This document shows positions 8,727-14,709 of a DNA stretch of 16,495 bases, one piece after another (positions within the stretch are counted from its first letter, which is position 1; each line of letters starts with the position of its first letter). The stretch covers positions 1 through 16,495 of the forward strand of contig CABRZY010000018.1 of NCBI GenBank assembly GCA_902475475.1, given 5' to 3'. The DNA comes from an uncultured Collinsella sp. GTDB taxonomy: Bacteria; Actinomycetota; Coriobacteriia; Coriobacteriales; Coriobacteriaceae. Under the pieces are notes generated by a model. It did not search any database. It saw nothing but the letters and a program-made list of their open reading frames with translations, and was not told where the DNA came from. Made by a program: the position numbers and the translations under genes.

Positions 8727-9263
8727 GTGGGTATGACGGACTCTTTTGAGCAGATTTCCGCACATAACGAGGAGCTGGCGCGCGAAATTGTCGAGCGCGC
8801 GAGCGCTCGGGGCGTGACGGTTTCGACGGCTGAGTCGCTGACGGCGGGTATGATCGCCTCGACTATTGCCGATATCCCGGGCGCCTCGGCGGTGCTGCGT
8901 GGCGGTGCGGTGACCTATTGCGATGAGATTAAGCATCGTGTTCTTGGTGTTGAGCAGGAGACGCTCGACCGCTATACCGCGGTGTCGCATCAGACCGCGC
9001 GCGAGATGGCGGTGGGTTCGCTGGAGCTGTACCAGAGCGATATTGCAGTGAGCGCAACGGGTTATGCCGGCCCCGGCGGTGGCACTGAGGACGATCCGGC
9101 TGGCACTTTCTATATTGGCTGGGCGTATCGTTCCGCCGATGGGGGCGTGCCGGTCGTGGACTCTGTGCGCTGCCACTATGAGGGCGACCGTTCGTGTGTT
9201 CGTGCCCATGCGGTCGCGGAGGCATTGGGACGCATTGCCCTTGTGCTCAACTCTATGGAATAG
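8727..9263 (+). CDS. CinA C-terminal domain protein, PncC-type nicotinamide-nucleotide amidase
   Basis: This 178-residue protein consists only of the CinA C-terminal domain; the N-terminal molybdopterin-binding-like (MoCF/COG1058) domain of long CinA is absent. Stand-alone proteins of this kind include PncC, which deamidates nicotinamide mononucleotide to nicotinic acid mononucleotide in pyridine-nucleotide recycling. Family motifs are TAESLTAG (34-41), a conserved KxxxLGV segment (K69-V75, KHRVLGV) and SATGYAGPGGG (109-119). The start is GTG 8727, where AGG at 8719-8721 gives a five-base spacing; ATG 8733 is an in-frame alternative that would shorten it by two residues. It follows pgsA after six bases and ends just before a strong hairpin. 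It may be named cinA in databases because of its position before recA. Confidence 0.9.
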   Translation: MGMTDSFEQISAHNEELAREIVERASARGVTVSTAESLTAGMIASTIADIPGASAVLRGGAVTYCDEIKHRVLGVEQETLDRYTAVSHQTAREMAVGSLELYQSDIAVSATGYAGPGGGTEDDPAGTFYIGWAYRSADGGVPVVDSVRCHYEGDRSCVRAHAVAEALGRIALVLNSME

Positions 9264-9270
9264 ACGTGTT

Positions 9271-9294
9271 TTAAGGGGCCTTAGGGCCCCTTAA
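9271..9294 (+). terminator. Intrinsic-terminator-like hairpin after the pncC/cinA gene
   Basis: TTAAGGGGCC at 9271-9280 and GGCCCCTTAA at 9285-9294 form a perfect 10-bp stem with a TTAG loop, eight bases after the stop codon. The following TTGT is short, so the U-tract relies partly on the stem's own TTAA. It probably ends the rnj-to-cinA transcript and insulates recA. From 9295 to 9391 I see no gene or clear signal. Confidence 0.75.
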
Positions 9295-9391
9295 TTGTGG
9301 AGATAGGGACCTTAGGCTCATTTGGCGTTTGCGCTGGTTGTAGACGTATTCTTGCCTTCCTTGCTCTTATTTGTTCCTTTGTGGTCAAGCA

Positions 9392-9430
9392 TTTGGTCAG
9401 TGTTTGGTCGGCGTTTGGTTGGGTTTTGGA
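9392..9430 (+). repeat. Four TTTGG repeats at an exact 11-bp period upstream of recA
   Basis: TTTGGT occurs at 9392-9397, 9403-9408 and 9414-9419, and TTTGGA at 9425-9430. The period is exactly 11 bp, close to one helical turn, so all four copies face the same side of the DNA. The array ends 31 bp before the recA -35 element. It could be a binding array or a mildly curved segment, or simply a decayed tandem repeat. Confidence 0.6.
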
Positions 9431-9461
9431 AAGACTGCCTGTATATGATTGGCCTGAACGG

Positions 9462-9490
9462 TTGACCACGAACAGCCGTTCGTTTATTAT
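9462..9490 (+). promoter_or_regulatory. recA promoter
   Basis: The -35 element TTGACC (9462-9467) and -10 element TATTAT (9485-9490) each match the sigma-70 consensus at five of six positions and are separated by the ideal 17 bp. The predicted start of transcription is near 9497, giving a leader of roughly 24 nt before the recA ATG. The LexA-type palindrome lies within the spacer. Confidence 0.88.
9468..9483 (+). promoter_or_regulatory. LexA (SOS) box of recA
   Basis: ACGAACAGCCGTTCGT has perfect 6-bp arms around a 4-bp centre and fits the GAAC-N4-GTTC LexA site known from Firmicutes and Actinobacteria. It lies directly between the -35 and -10 elements, so bound LexA would block RNA polymerase. 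DNA-damage induction of recA-recX is the expected outcome. Confidence 0.92.
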
Positions 9491-9520
9491 CGATGCAGGT
9501 TGTTAAGAGGAGGGCTATTC

Positions 9521-10669
9521 ATGGCCAAGAATTCAGGTCCCGTACGTACCGTTCATGCTCGCACGACGGGTAAAGAGCGCGATGAGATGATCGCCACCAC
9601 CAAGGCCGAGATTGAGAAGAAATTCGGCCAGGGTTCCATCATGAGGTACGGCGACGGTGGTCCCGAGCTCGAGGTCGAGGCCATTCCCACGGGTGCTCTG
9701 GCACTCGATGCCGCGCTGGGTATCGGCGGCGTGCCGCGCGGCCGTATCGTCGAGATTTACGGTCCTGAGTCCTCCGGTAAGACGACGCTTTCGCTCGAGA
9801 TCCTGGCCGAGGCCCAGGCAATGGGTGGCGTTGTGGCATTTATCGATGCCGAGCACGCGCTCGATCCCACGTATGCCGCGCGCATCGGCGTGGATATCGA
9901 CGAGGTACTGATTTCCCAGCCCGATACGGGTGAGCAGGCGCTCGAGATCGTTGACATGCTCGTGCGTTCCGGCGCGATCGATGCCATCGTCGTTGACTCC
10001 GTCGCCGCGCTGACCCCGCGTGCCGAGATCGAGGGAGAAATCGGCGATACTACGGTCGGTCTTCAGGCTCGCCTGATGAGCCAGGCGCTCCGCAAGCTCG
10101 CCGGCTCGCTGTCCAAGTCCAACACGACGTGCATCTTCATTAACCAGCTGCGTGAGAAGATCGGTGTCATGTTCGGCAACCCCGAGACCACGACGGGCGG
10201 CCGCGCCCTTAAGTTCTTCTCTTCGGTGCGTATCGACATTCGCCGCATCGACAGCATTAAGCTTAAGGACGAGGTTATCGGTAACCGCGTGCGCGCCAAG
10301 GTCGTTAAGAACAAGGTGGCAGCTCCGTTCCGTTCTGCTGAGTTCGACATCATGTACGGTACGGGCATCTCTAAGGAGGGCTCGATTCTGGACATGGCTG
10401 TCGAGTGCGGCATTTGCAAGAAGATGGGCTCCTGGTTTGCCTATGGCGAGGATAAGCTCGGCAACGGTCGCGAGGCCGCCAAGGCGTTCCTGCGCGAACA
10501 CCCCGATTGTGCCGACGAGATTGAGCATAAGGTCCGCCTTGCCTGTGGACTTGAGTTTGATGACGATGCTCCGTCCGAGGTCGAGCTGACCGATCAGCCT
10601 GCGCCTGAGGAGTTTGACGAGCTTTACGCCATCGATGGTTCCGCCATGCTCGATGATGACGACGAGTAG
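9521..10669 (+). CDS. recA: Recombinase RecA
   Basis: This 382-residue RecA polymerises on single-stranded DNA, catalyses strand exchange and triggers LexA self-cleavage. Walker A is GPESSGKT (81-88), Walker B is IVVDS (155-159), and the DNA-binding loop 2 region runs from [17 protein letters not shown] through GGRALKFF (about 207-232). The C-terminus is strongly acidic (ending in LDDDDE), as is usual in RecA. The start was placed at ATG 9521 because AGGAGG at 9508-9513 gives a seven-base spacing; an upstream in-frame TTG at 9500 would put the ribosome site inside the coding region and is rejected. No intein or insertion is present. recX follows 11 bp downstream. Confidence 0.98.
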   Translation: MAKNSGPVRTVHARTTGKERDEMIATTKAEIEKKFGQGSIMRYGDGGPELEVEAIPTGALALDAALGIGGVPRGRIVEIYGPESSGKTTLSLEILAEAQAMGGVVAFIDAEHALDPTYAARIGVDIDEVLISQPDTGEQALEIVDMLVRSGAIDAIVVDSVAALTPRAEIEGEIGDTTVGLQARLMSQALRKLAGSLSKSNTTCIFINQLREKIGVMFGNPETTTGGRALKFFSSVRIDIRRIDSIKLKDEVIGNRVRAKVVKNKVAAPFRSAEFDIMYGTGISKEGSILDMAVECGICKKMGSWFAYGEDKLGNGREAAKAFLREHPDCADEIEHKVRLACGLEFDDDAPSEVELTDQPAPEEFDELYAIDGSAMLDDDDE

Positions 10670-10680
10670 CGGTTACGCTC

Positions 10681-11373
10681 ATGTCGTATACGGTGACCGA
10701 GGCCACGGTCGTCTTTCCCGATAAGAAGGCGGCCTCCTCGTTCTCGAGCGGGTATGCGTCCAAAAAGCCTTGCGCACATATCGATTGTGAGCTTGAGGGC
10801 GGTTTTGAGCGGTCCATTTGGATTCCCGTGCGGGTCGCGCGGCTGTATGTCAAAAACCGCCCCGATCTTCCCTGTGATTGGGACAACTTCCGTGAGGCGG
10901 TGCAGCTCATTGAGCGTAAATGTGCACTTACCATGGTGACCGAGATGTTATCGCGCCGCGACCATGCGACGGGTGAGGTCCGTGACAAGCTGGCTCGCTA
11001 CGGCTTTCACCAGCCTGCGATCGATTTCGCCGTCGAGCGCGCCACCGAGTATCGTTTTTTAGACGAGAGCCGCTTTTGCTCGTACTTTATCGAGGAGCGC
11101 AAGCGGCGCGGTTGGGGACAGCGCAAAATCGAGACCGAGCTCAAGCGCCGTCATGTCGTGCTCGATGACATTCCCGGTTATCCCGAGGATTATTTTGCCG
11201 TCGAAGACGATTTGGCGCGTGCGTCAGCCCTGCTCGCCAAGCGGCGTGTTCCAGAGACGCGCGAATTCGAAAAACTGGTTCGGTTTTTGATGGGCAAGGG
11301 CTTCTCGTATCACGTCGCCGCCGATGCCGTTAAGGCACGTCTCGATGCCGAACGCGAGGAATGTGCGGTTTAG
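10681..11373 (+). CDS. recX: Regulatory protein RecX
   Basis: This 230-residue protein is the RecX modulator that binds RecA filaments and limits their activity. Family features include ALTMVTEMLSRRDHATGEVRDKL (starting about residue 81) and FLDESRFCSYFIEERKRRGWGQRKI (about 120-145), followed by helical repeats to a basic C-terminus. The N-terminal ~75 residues are a beta-rich extension less conserved in the family. The ATG has no convincing ribosome site, so translation is probably coupled to recA, which ends 11 bp earlier; the shared SOS promoter would raise both. The identity rests on motif pattern and position. Confidence 0.92.
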   Translation: MSYTVTEATVVFPDKKAASSFSSGYASKKPCAHIDCELEGGFERSIWIPVRVARLYVKNRPDLPCDWDNFREAVQLIERKCALTMVTEMLSRRDHATGEVRDKLARYGFHQPAIDFAVERATEYRFLDESRFCSYFIEERKRRGWGQRKIETELKRRHVVLDDIPGYPEDYFAVEDDLARASALLAKRRVPETREFEKLVRFLMGKGFSYHVAADAVKARLDAEREECAV

Positions 11374-11387
11374 GCGTATGTGTTTTG

Positions 11388-11437
11388 TGGCCCTGCCGTT
11401 CACCGTGTTTTAGCCGCCGTGCCGGGGCCATTTATTT
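11388..11437 (+). terminator. Probable terminator after recX
   Basis: TGGCCCTG at 11388-11395 pairs with CGGGGCCA at 11423-11430 (one G-T pair), enclosing a 27-nt loop region, and is followed by TTTATTT at 11431-11437. The large loop makes it less than textbook. It ends right at the -35 element of the rny promoter. Confidence 0.5.
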
Positions 11438-11464
11438 GACAGTTGTTGTGGTTCAACGTACGAT
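11436..11464 (+). promoter_or_regulatory. rny promoter
   Basis: A perfect -35 element TTGACA (11436-11441) is followed after 17 bp by TACGAT (11459-11464), a four-of-six -10 element. Transcription would begin near 11471, leaving a leader of about 160 nt before rny. The -10 and its flank, GTACGATAAA (11458-11467), recurs exactly at 14290-14299 upstream of spoVS. Confidence 0.82.
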
Positions 11465-11475
11465 AAACACTGTCA
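11437..11475 (+). repeat. 7-bp inverted repeat bracketing the rny core promoter
   Basis: TGACAGT (11437-11443), which overlaps the -35 element, is the exact reverse complement of ACTGTCA (11469-11475), at the expected transcription start. The arms are 25 bp apart. This may be a two-half-site operator, or it may be chance. Confidence 0.4.
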
Positions 11476-11493
11476 TTTGCTTTGTGATATGTG

Positions 11494-11508
11494 CTCATCT
11501 GTGATGAG
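11494..11508 (+). promoter_or_regulatory. Small hairpin in the rny leader
   Basis: CTCATC (11494-11499) and GATGAG (11503-11508) form a perfect 6-bp stem with a TGT loop, followed by TTTGTTTAT. It lies about 25 nt into the predicted transcript and resembles a weak terminator or a 5'-protective stem. Confidence 0.35.
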
Positions 11509-11569
11509 TTTGTTTATATGTTTATCTGTATCCGACCCGCATAAGCTGCGCCCATATTACTCAAATGTC

Positions 11570-11601
11570 GCGAGCCGTTCGTAAGGACGGTTCGCTTTGT
11601 T
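11570..11601 (+). promoter_or_regulatory. Terminator-like hairpin in the rny 5' leader (possible attenuator)
   Basis: GCGAGCCGTTC (11570-11580) pairs with GGACGGTTCGC (11585-11595), forming 11 bp with two G-U pairs and closed by a GTAA (GNRA-type) tetraloop. TTTGTT follows. The hairpin is downstream of the mapped promoter and 29 nt before the rny ATG, so it could act as a conditional terminator, a decay-control element or an RNase target. The features are visible in the sequence; the function is inferred. Confidence 0.6.
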
Positions 11602-11630
11602 GTGTAACGAATCCATAAAAAGGAGTGAGC

Positions 11631-13181
11631 ATGCCTATCATCGCAGCGCTCGTTGGCATCGTTTTGGGTGCCATCGCCGCCATTGCCTACATGCGCACCG
11701 CCAAGCAGGGTAGTCTTCACGAGGCCGACGAAAAGATCCAGTCGGCACACGCACAGGCTGAGTCCCTGATCGGTGATGCTAAGCGTCAGGCCGAGACCCT
11801 CAAAAAAGAGGCTCTGCTCGAGGCTAAAGAGGAGATCATCAAGAACAAGCAGGCCGCCGAGGCCGAGGACAAGCAGCGTAAGAGCGAGATTCGTACGCTC
11901 GAGAACCGTGTGATGCAGCGCGAGGAGTCCCTTGATCGCCGAAACGACGCTCTCGACAAGCGTGAGCACCAGCTGTCCAGCCAGGCCGGTCAGGTCGAGA
12001 AGCGCTCCCGCGAGCTTGAGGAGCTCTGCGCCAAGCAGACCTCCGAGCTCGAGCGTATCGCCGACCTGACCCGTGAGGACGCCCACAAGGAGCTCCTCGA
12101 TAAAGTTCGCGGCGAGGTCACCCACGAGGCTGCCACGATCATTCGCGAGTCCGAGCAGCAGGTTCGCGCCGAGTGCCACAAGACCGCCCAGGAGATTCTG
12201 TCCCTGGCGATTCAGCGCTGCGCTGCCGACCACACAGCCGAGGTCACCGTTACCTCCGTGCACATTCCCTCTGATGACCTCAAGGGCCGTATCATCGGTC
12301 GCGAGGGTCGCAACATCCGGACCTTCGAGCAGGTTTCCGGCGTCAACCTCGTGATCGACGACACGCCTGAGACCGTCGTTCTTTCGAGCTTCGACCCGGT
12401 CCGTCGTGAGACCGCCCGTGTTGCCCTCGAGAACCTCATCGCCGACGGCCGCATTCACCCCGCCCGCATTGAGGAGATGTATCACAAGGCTGCCGACCTG
12501 GTTCAGCAGCGCGTGCGCGAGGCTGGCGAGCAGGCTGCCTTTGATACCGGTATCCACGACCTGCACCCCGAGATCGTCAAGACCCTTGGTGCCCTGCGCT
12601 ACCGTACCTCGTTTGGTCAGAATGTGCTTCAGCACTCCCTCGAGGTCTCTGATCTGTGCGGCGTGATGGCTTCCGAGCTTGGCCTGGACGTTGTGACCGC
12701 TAAGCGCGCCGGCCTGCTGCACGACCTGGGCAAGGCAATCGACCACGACGTCGAGGGCCCGCATGCCGTCATCGGCGCCGAGCTTGCCCGCCGTTATGGC
12801 GAGAAGCCCGTTATCGTTCACGCTATCGAGGCTCACCATGCCGATGTCGACCCCAACACGGTGCTCGATGTCCTGGTACAGGCCGCCGATGCCGTCTCCG
12901 CCTCTCGCCCCGGTGCCCGTCGCGAGTCTGCCGAGAACTACATCAAGCGTCTTGAGAAGCTCGAGGAGATTGCCAACTCCCATGAAGGCGTCGAGCGTAC
13001 CTATGCCATGCAGGCTGGTCGCGAGGTCCACGTCATGGTTCAGCCGGACAAGATCTCCGATGCCCAGTCCACGGTCCTGGCTCACGATATCGCCCATCAG
13101 ATCGAGGAAGAGATGGAGTATCCCGGTCAGGTGCGCGTCGTCGTGATTCGCGAGAGCCGCGCTGTCGATATCGCTAAATAA
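11631..13181 (+). CDS. rny: Ribonuclease Y
   Basis: This 516-residue membrane-anchored endoribonuclease initiates mRNA decay in Firmicutes and relatives. It has an N-terminal membrane helix (about 2-22), a long charged coiled coil (about 30-190), a KH RNA-binding domain with GREG at 223-226, and an HD domain. HD-domain residues include H335 (in LQHSLEV), the H364-D365 pair in LLHDLGKA, and EAHH at 400-403. Length and order are typical of the family. The start is ATG 11631 because AGGAG at 11621-11625 gives a five-base spacing; a GTG six bases upstream would coincide with that ribosome site. It has its own promoter and a structured leader. It is followed one base later by the GHKL ATPase-like gene. 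Confidence 0.97.
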   Translation: MPIIAALVGIVLGAIAAIAYMRTAKQGSLHEADEKIQSAHAQAESLIGDAKRQAETLKKEALLEAKEEIIKNKQAAEAEDKQRKSEIRTLENRVMQREESLDRRNDALDKREHQLSSQAGQVEKRSRELEELCAKQTSELERIADLTREDAHKELLDKVRGEVTHEAATIIRESEQQVRAECHKTAQEILSLAIQRCAADHTAEVTVTSVHIPSDDLKGRIIGREGRNIRTFEQVSGVNLVIDDTPETVVLSSFDPVRRETARVALENLIADGRIHPARIEEMYHKAADLVQQRVREAGEQAAFDTGIHDLHPEIVKTLGALRYRTSFGQNVLQHSLEVSDLCGVMASELGLDVVTAKRAGLLHDLGKAIDHDVEGPHAVIGAELARRYGEKPVIVHAIEAHHADVDPNTVLDVLVQAADAVSASRPGARRESAENYIKRLEKLEEIANSHEGVERTYAMQAGREVHVMVQPDKISDAQSTVLAHDIAHQIEEEMEYPGQVRVVVIRESRAVDIAK

Positions 13182-13182
13182 C

Positions 13183-14268
13183 ATGAGCGACGCGAACGAG
13201 CTCATCTCATTTATCGCGTCGATGTCGGGGGAGGGCAACCTTCGCGTCGAGGAGAACCTTGGCGAGGGGTATGTCCGCCTCCGCGTTTCGGAGGCCGAGC
13301 GGCGCCAGGCAAAACACGACATTCAGCATGTCGAGGATATCGTCATCGAAATGCTCCGTAATGCTCGCGATGCCGGCGCCGACAAGGTCTATCTCGCCAC
13401 GACCAAGGAAGATGGCGTCCGCACGCTTGTCTTTCTGGATAACGGTTCGGGCGTTCCGCGGGATATGCAAGAGCGAATCTTCGATGCCCGCGTTACCTCC
13501 AAGCTCGAGAGCATGAAGATGGACCGTTGGGGCGTTCACGGTCGTGGCATGGCATTGTTTTCGATCAAGCAGAACACCGACGAGGCCCGTGTGGTCACGT
13601 CCGGCGTCGATCTTGGTTCAGCCTTTAAGGTGAGCGTTGCAGCCGACCGCCTCAGTGAGCGTGCCGATCAGTCCAGCTGGCCCCAGGCCGTCAAGGATGA
13701 GGACGGACGTTATGTCTGTGCTCGCGGCCCGCATAATATTATTCGCGCTGCCTGTGAGTTTGCGCTCGAGGAGCTGCGTGGTTGCGATGTCTATCTTGGT
13801 TCTCCGTCTGAGATTGCCGCGACCCTTTATGCTCAGGCGTCAAGTCGGCTCGATACGTCGCGTCTCCTGTTCATTGACGACGAGAGTGAGCTTCCGGTTG
13901 TCGATCGTTTAGGCCTTGCCTCTGATGCCGAGGACTTTATCCGTATCTGTTCGGGTTTGGGTCTTGAGATGTCCGAGCGCACGGCTCATCGCATTTTGGC
14001 AGGGCAGATTAAGCCCGTTCGCGGTGTGACCGCGCGTCTGCTGCGCGAGCGTGATTCGTCCTCGCATGCGCCGGCTCCTGTCGATCTTGCGAAGGATCGT
14101 CGCGGGCTACGTATTGCCAAGGATGACATGGCACAGTTTTCGCGTGCTGTGGAGCGCGACTTTAATGACCTTGCCGCCCGGTACTATCTCAACCTTTGCG
14201 GCAACCCAAAGATTCGCGTTTCGCGTGATCGAATCACCGTGACCTTCGATCTTGCCAAAGAGGAATAG
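13183..14268 (+). CDS. Uncharacterised GHKL-fold (HATPase_c) ATP-binding protein
   Basis: This 361-residue protein has a recognisable GHKL ATP-binding fold but no family name I can give. Its Bergerat motifs are intact: the N box E56-x3-N60-x2-D63 (in IEMLRNARDAGAD), the G1 box DNGSGVP with D86, G88 and G90, and the G2 box GVHGRGMAL (117-125). No histidine-kinase dimerisation/phosphoacceptor domain or membrane segment is visible, and it is far shorter than GyrB, MutL or Hsp90. Residues about 150-245 form an unassigned middle domain. Residues about 251-290 are predicted helical (SGLGLEMSERTAHRILAG, about 257-274) and could be HTH-like, and the C-terminus (about 340-358) looks like a beta hairpin. 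The ATG follows the rny stop after one base with no clear ribosome site, suggesting translational coupling to rny. ATP hydrolysis, partners and role are unknown; a link to RNase Y or SpoVS is inferred from context only. Confidence 0.85.
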   Translation: MSDANELISFIASMSGEGNLRVEENLGEGYVRLRVSEAERRQAKHDIQHVEDIVIEMLRNARDAGADKVYLATTKEDGVRTLVFLDNGSGVPRDMQERIFDARVTSKLESMKMDRWGVHGRGMALFSIKQNTDEARVVTSGVDLGSAFKVSVAADRLSERADQSSWPQAVKDEDGRYVCARGPHNIIRAACEFALEELRGCDVYLGSPSEIAATLYAQASSRLDTSRLLFIDDESELPVVDRLGLASDAEDFIRICSGLGLEMSERTAHRILAGQIKPVRGVTARLLRERDSSSHAPAPVDLAKDRRGLRIAKDDMAQFSRAVERDFNDLAARYYLNLCGNPKIRVSRDRITVTFDLAKEE

Positions 14269-14274
14269 TGCCTT

Positions 14275-14292
14275 TACCGAGTCCACTCGGTA
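14275..14292 (+). promoter_or_regulatory. 18-bp perfect palindrome upstream of spoVS (candidate operator)
   Basis: TACCGAGT (14275-14282) and ACTCGGTA (14285-14292) are perfect 8-bp arms around a CC centre. Its last two bases overlap a -10-like TACGAT (14291-14296), inside the same GTACGATAAA string found at the rny promoter. No good -35 lies 16-18 bp upstream. A 2-nt centre and the absence of a T-tract argue against a terminator, so a dimeric DNA-binding protein site is more likely. Confidence 0.55.
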
Positions 14293-14342
14293 CGATAAAG
14301 TTATTGCAGTTAAAACGTACTTTTAAACGCAGGAGTTTCTTC

Positions 14343-14660
14343 ATGGATTGCCTGAAGGTATCAAGCAAATCATCGCCCGCGTCCGTTGCCGGCGCCATCG
14401 CCGGCATGGTCAAGGATGGTGTACCCGTCAACATCCAGTGTGTCGGTGCCGGTGCTGTCAACCAGGCCATTAAGGCCGTGGCTATCGCGCGCGGTTTTTT
14501 GATTCCAACCGGTTTTGATATTTCCTGCGCGCCCGTGTTCTCCGATATCCTCATTAACGGGGAGTCGCGCACGGCCATCCGCCTTTCTATCTACGTTCAC
14601 CAGATCAATCGAGCTGCTATGGATAACGTCGTCATGGATGATGTTAAGCCTGTGGCATAG
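14343..14660 (+). CDS. spoVS: Stage V sporulation protein S (SpoVS) family
   Basis: This 105-residue protein closely resembles Bacillus SpoVS: it has LKVSSKSSPASVAGAIAG (4-21), GAGAVNQAIKAVAIARGF (35-52) and SRTAIRLS (75-82). SpoVS adopts an Alba-like fold, which implies nucleic-acid binding; in Bacillus it affects late sporulation and septation. It is about 20 residues longer than Bacillus SpoVS, with a C-terminal extension rich in Val, Asp and Met (about 86-105). The start is ATG 14343, with AGGAG at 14331-14335, seven bases upstream; an upstream in-frame GTG at 14268 would extend it through the operator palindrome and is rejected. It sits between the GHKL gene and miaB, matching the rny-spoVS-miaB neighbourhood of Bacillus. 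In a presumed non-sporulator its role is probably general nucleic-acid or cell-cycle related. Confidence 0.93.
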   Translation: MDCLKVSSKSSPASVAGAIAGMVKDGVPVNIQCVGAGAVNQAIKAVAIARGFLIPTGFDISCAPVFSDILINGESRTAIRLSIYVHQINRAAMDNVVMDDVKPVA

Positions 14661-14709
14661 CTTCTGCTTGCCTCGATTCGCCTCCCTTCCATCGTTAGGA
14701 CTTATGCAC

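Noticed and set aside
9297..9506. A 69-codon frame starting at GTG between the terminator hairpin and recA.
   Set aside because: It has no ribosome site, begins just after the terminator hairpin, and runs through the recA promoter and LexA box, so it is most likely non-coding.
9500..9520. Upstream TTG start extending RecA by seven residues.
   Set aside because: The extension would encode the AGGAGG ribosome site of ATG 9521 and lies at or just past the predicted transcription start.
223..13322. Very long minus-strand open frames opposite rnj, ftsK, rimO/pgsA/cinA, recA and rny (about 330-820 codons).
   Set aside because: They mirror strongly conserved + strand genes, show no protein-family features, and arise from the GC-rich codon pattern that removes stops on the opposite strand.
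14252..14257. TTGCCA as the -35 element of a spoVS promoter.
   Set aside because: It is 33 bp from the TACGAT -10 candidate, too far for a normal sigma-70 spacer.
14275..14292. Palindrome before spoVS as a transcription terminator.
   Set aside because: The two-base centre gives a poor hairpin loop and no T-run follows, so an operator is the better reading.
14268..14342. Upstream GTG start adding 25 residues to SpoVS.
   Set aside because: The added segment covers the palindrome and the ribosome site, and the family N-terminus begins at ATG 14343.
14515..14709. Long N-terminal extension of MiaB overlapping spoVS.
   Set aside because: It overlaps most of the second half of spoVS in another frame, has no MiaB homology, and good starts exist at 14704 and 14710.
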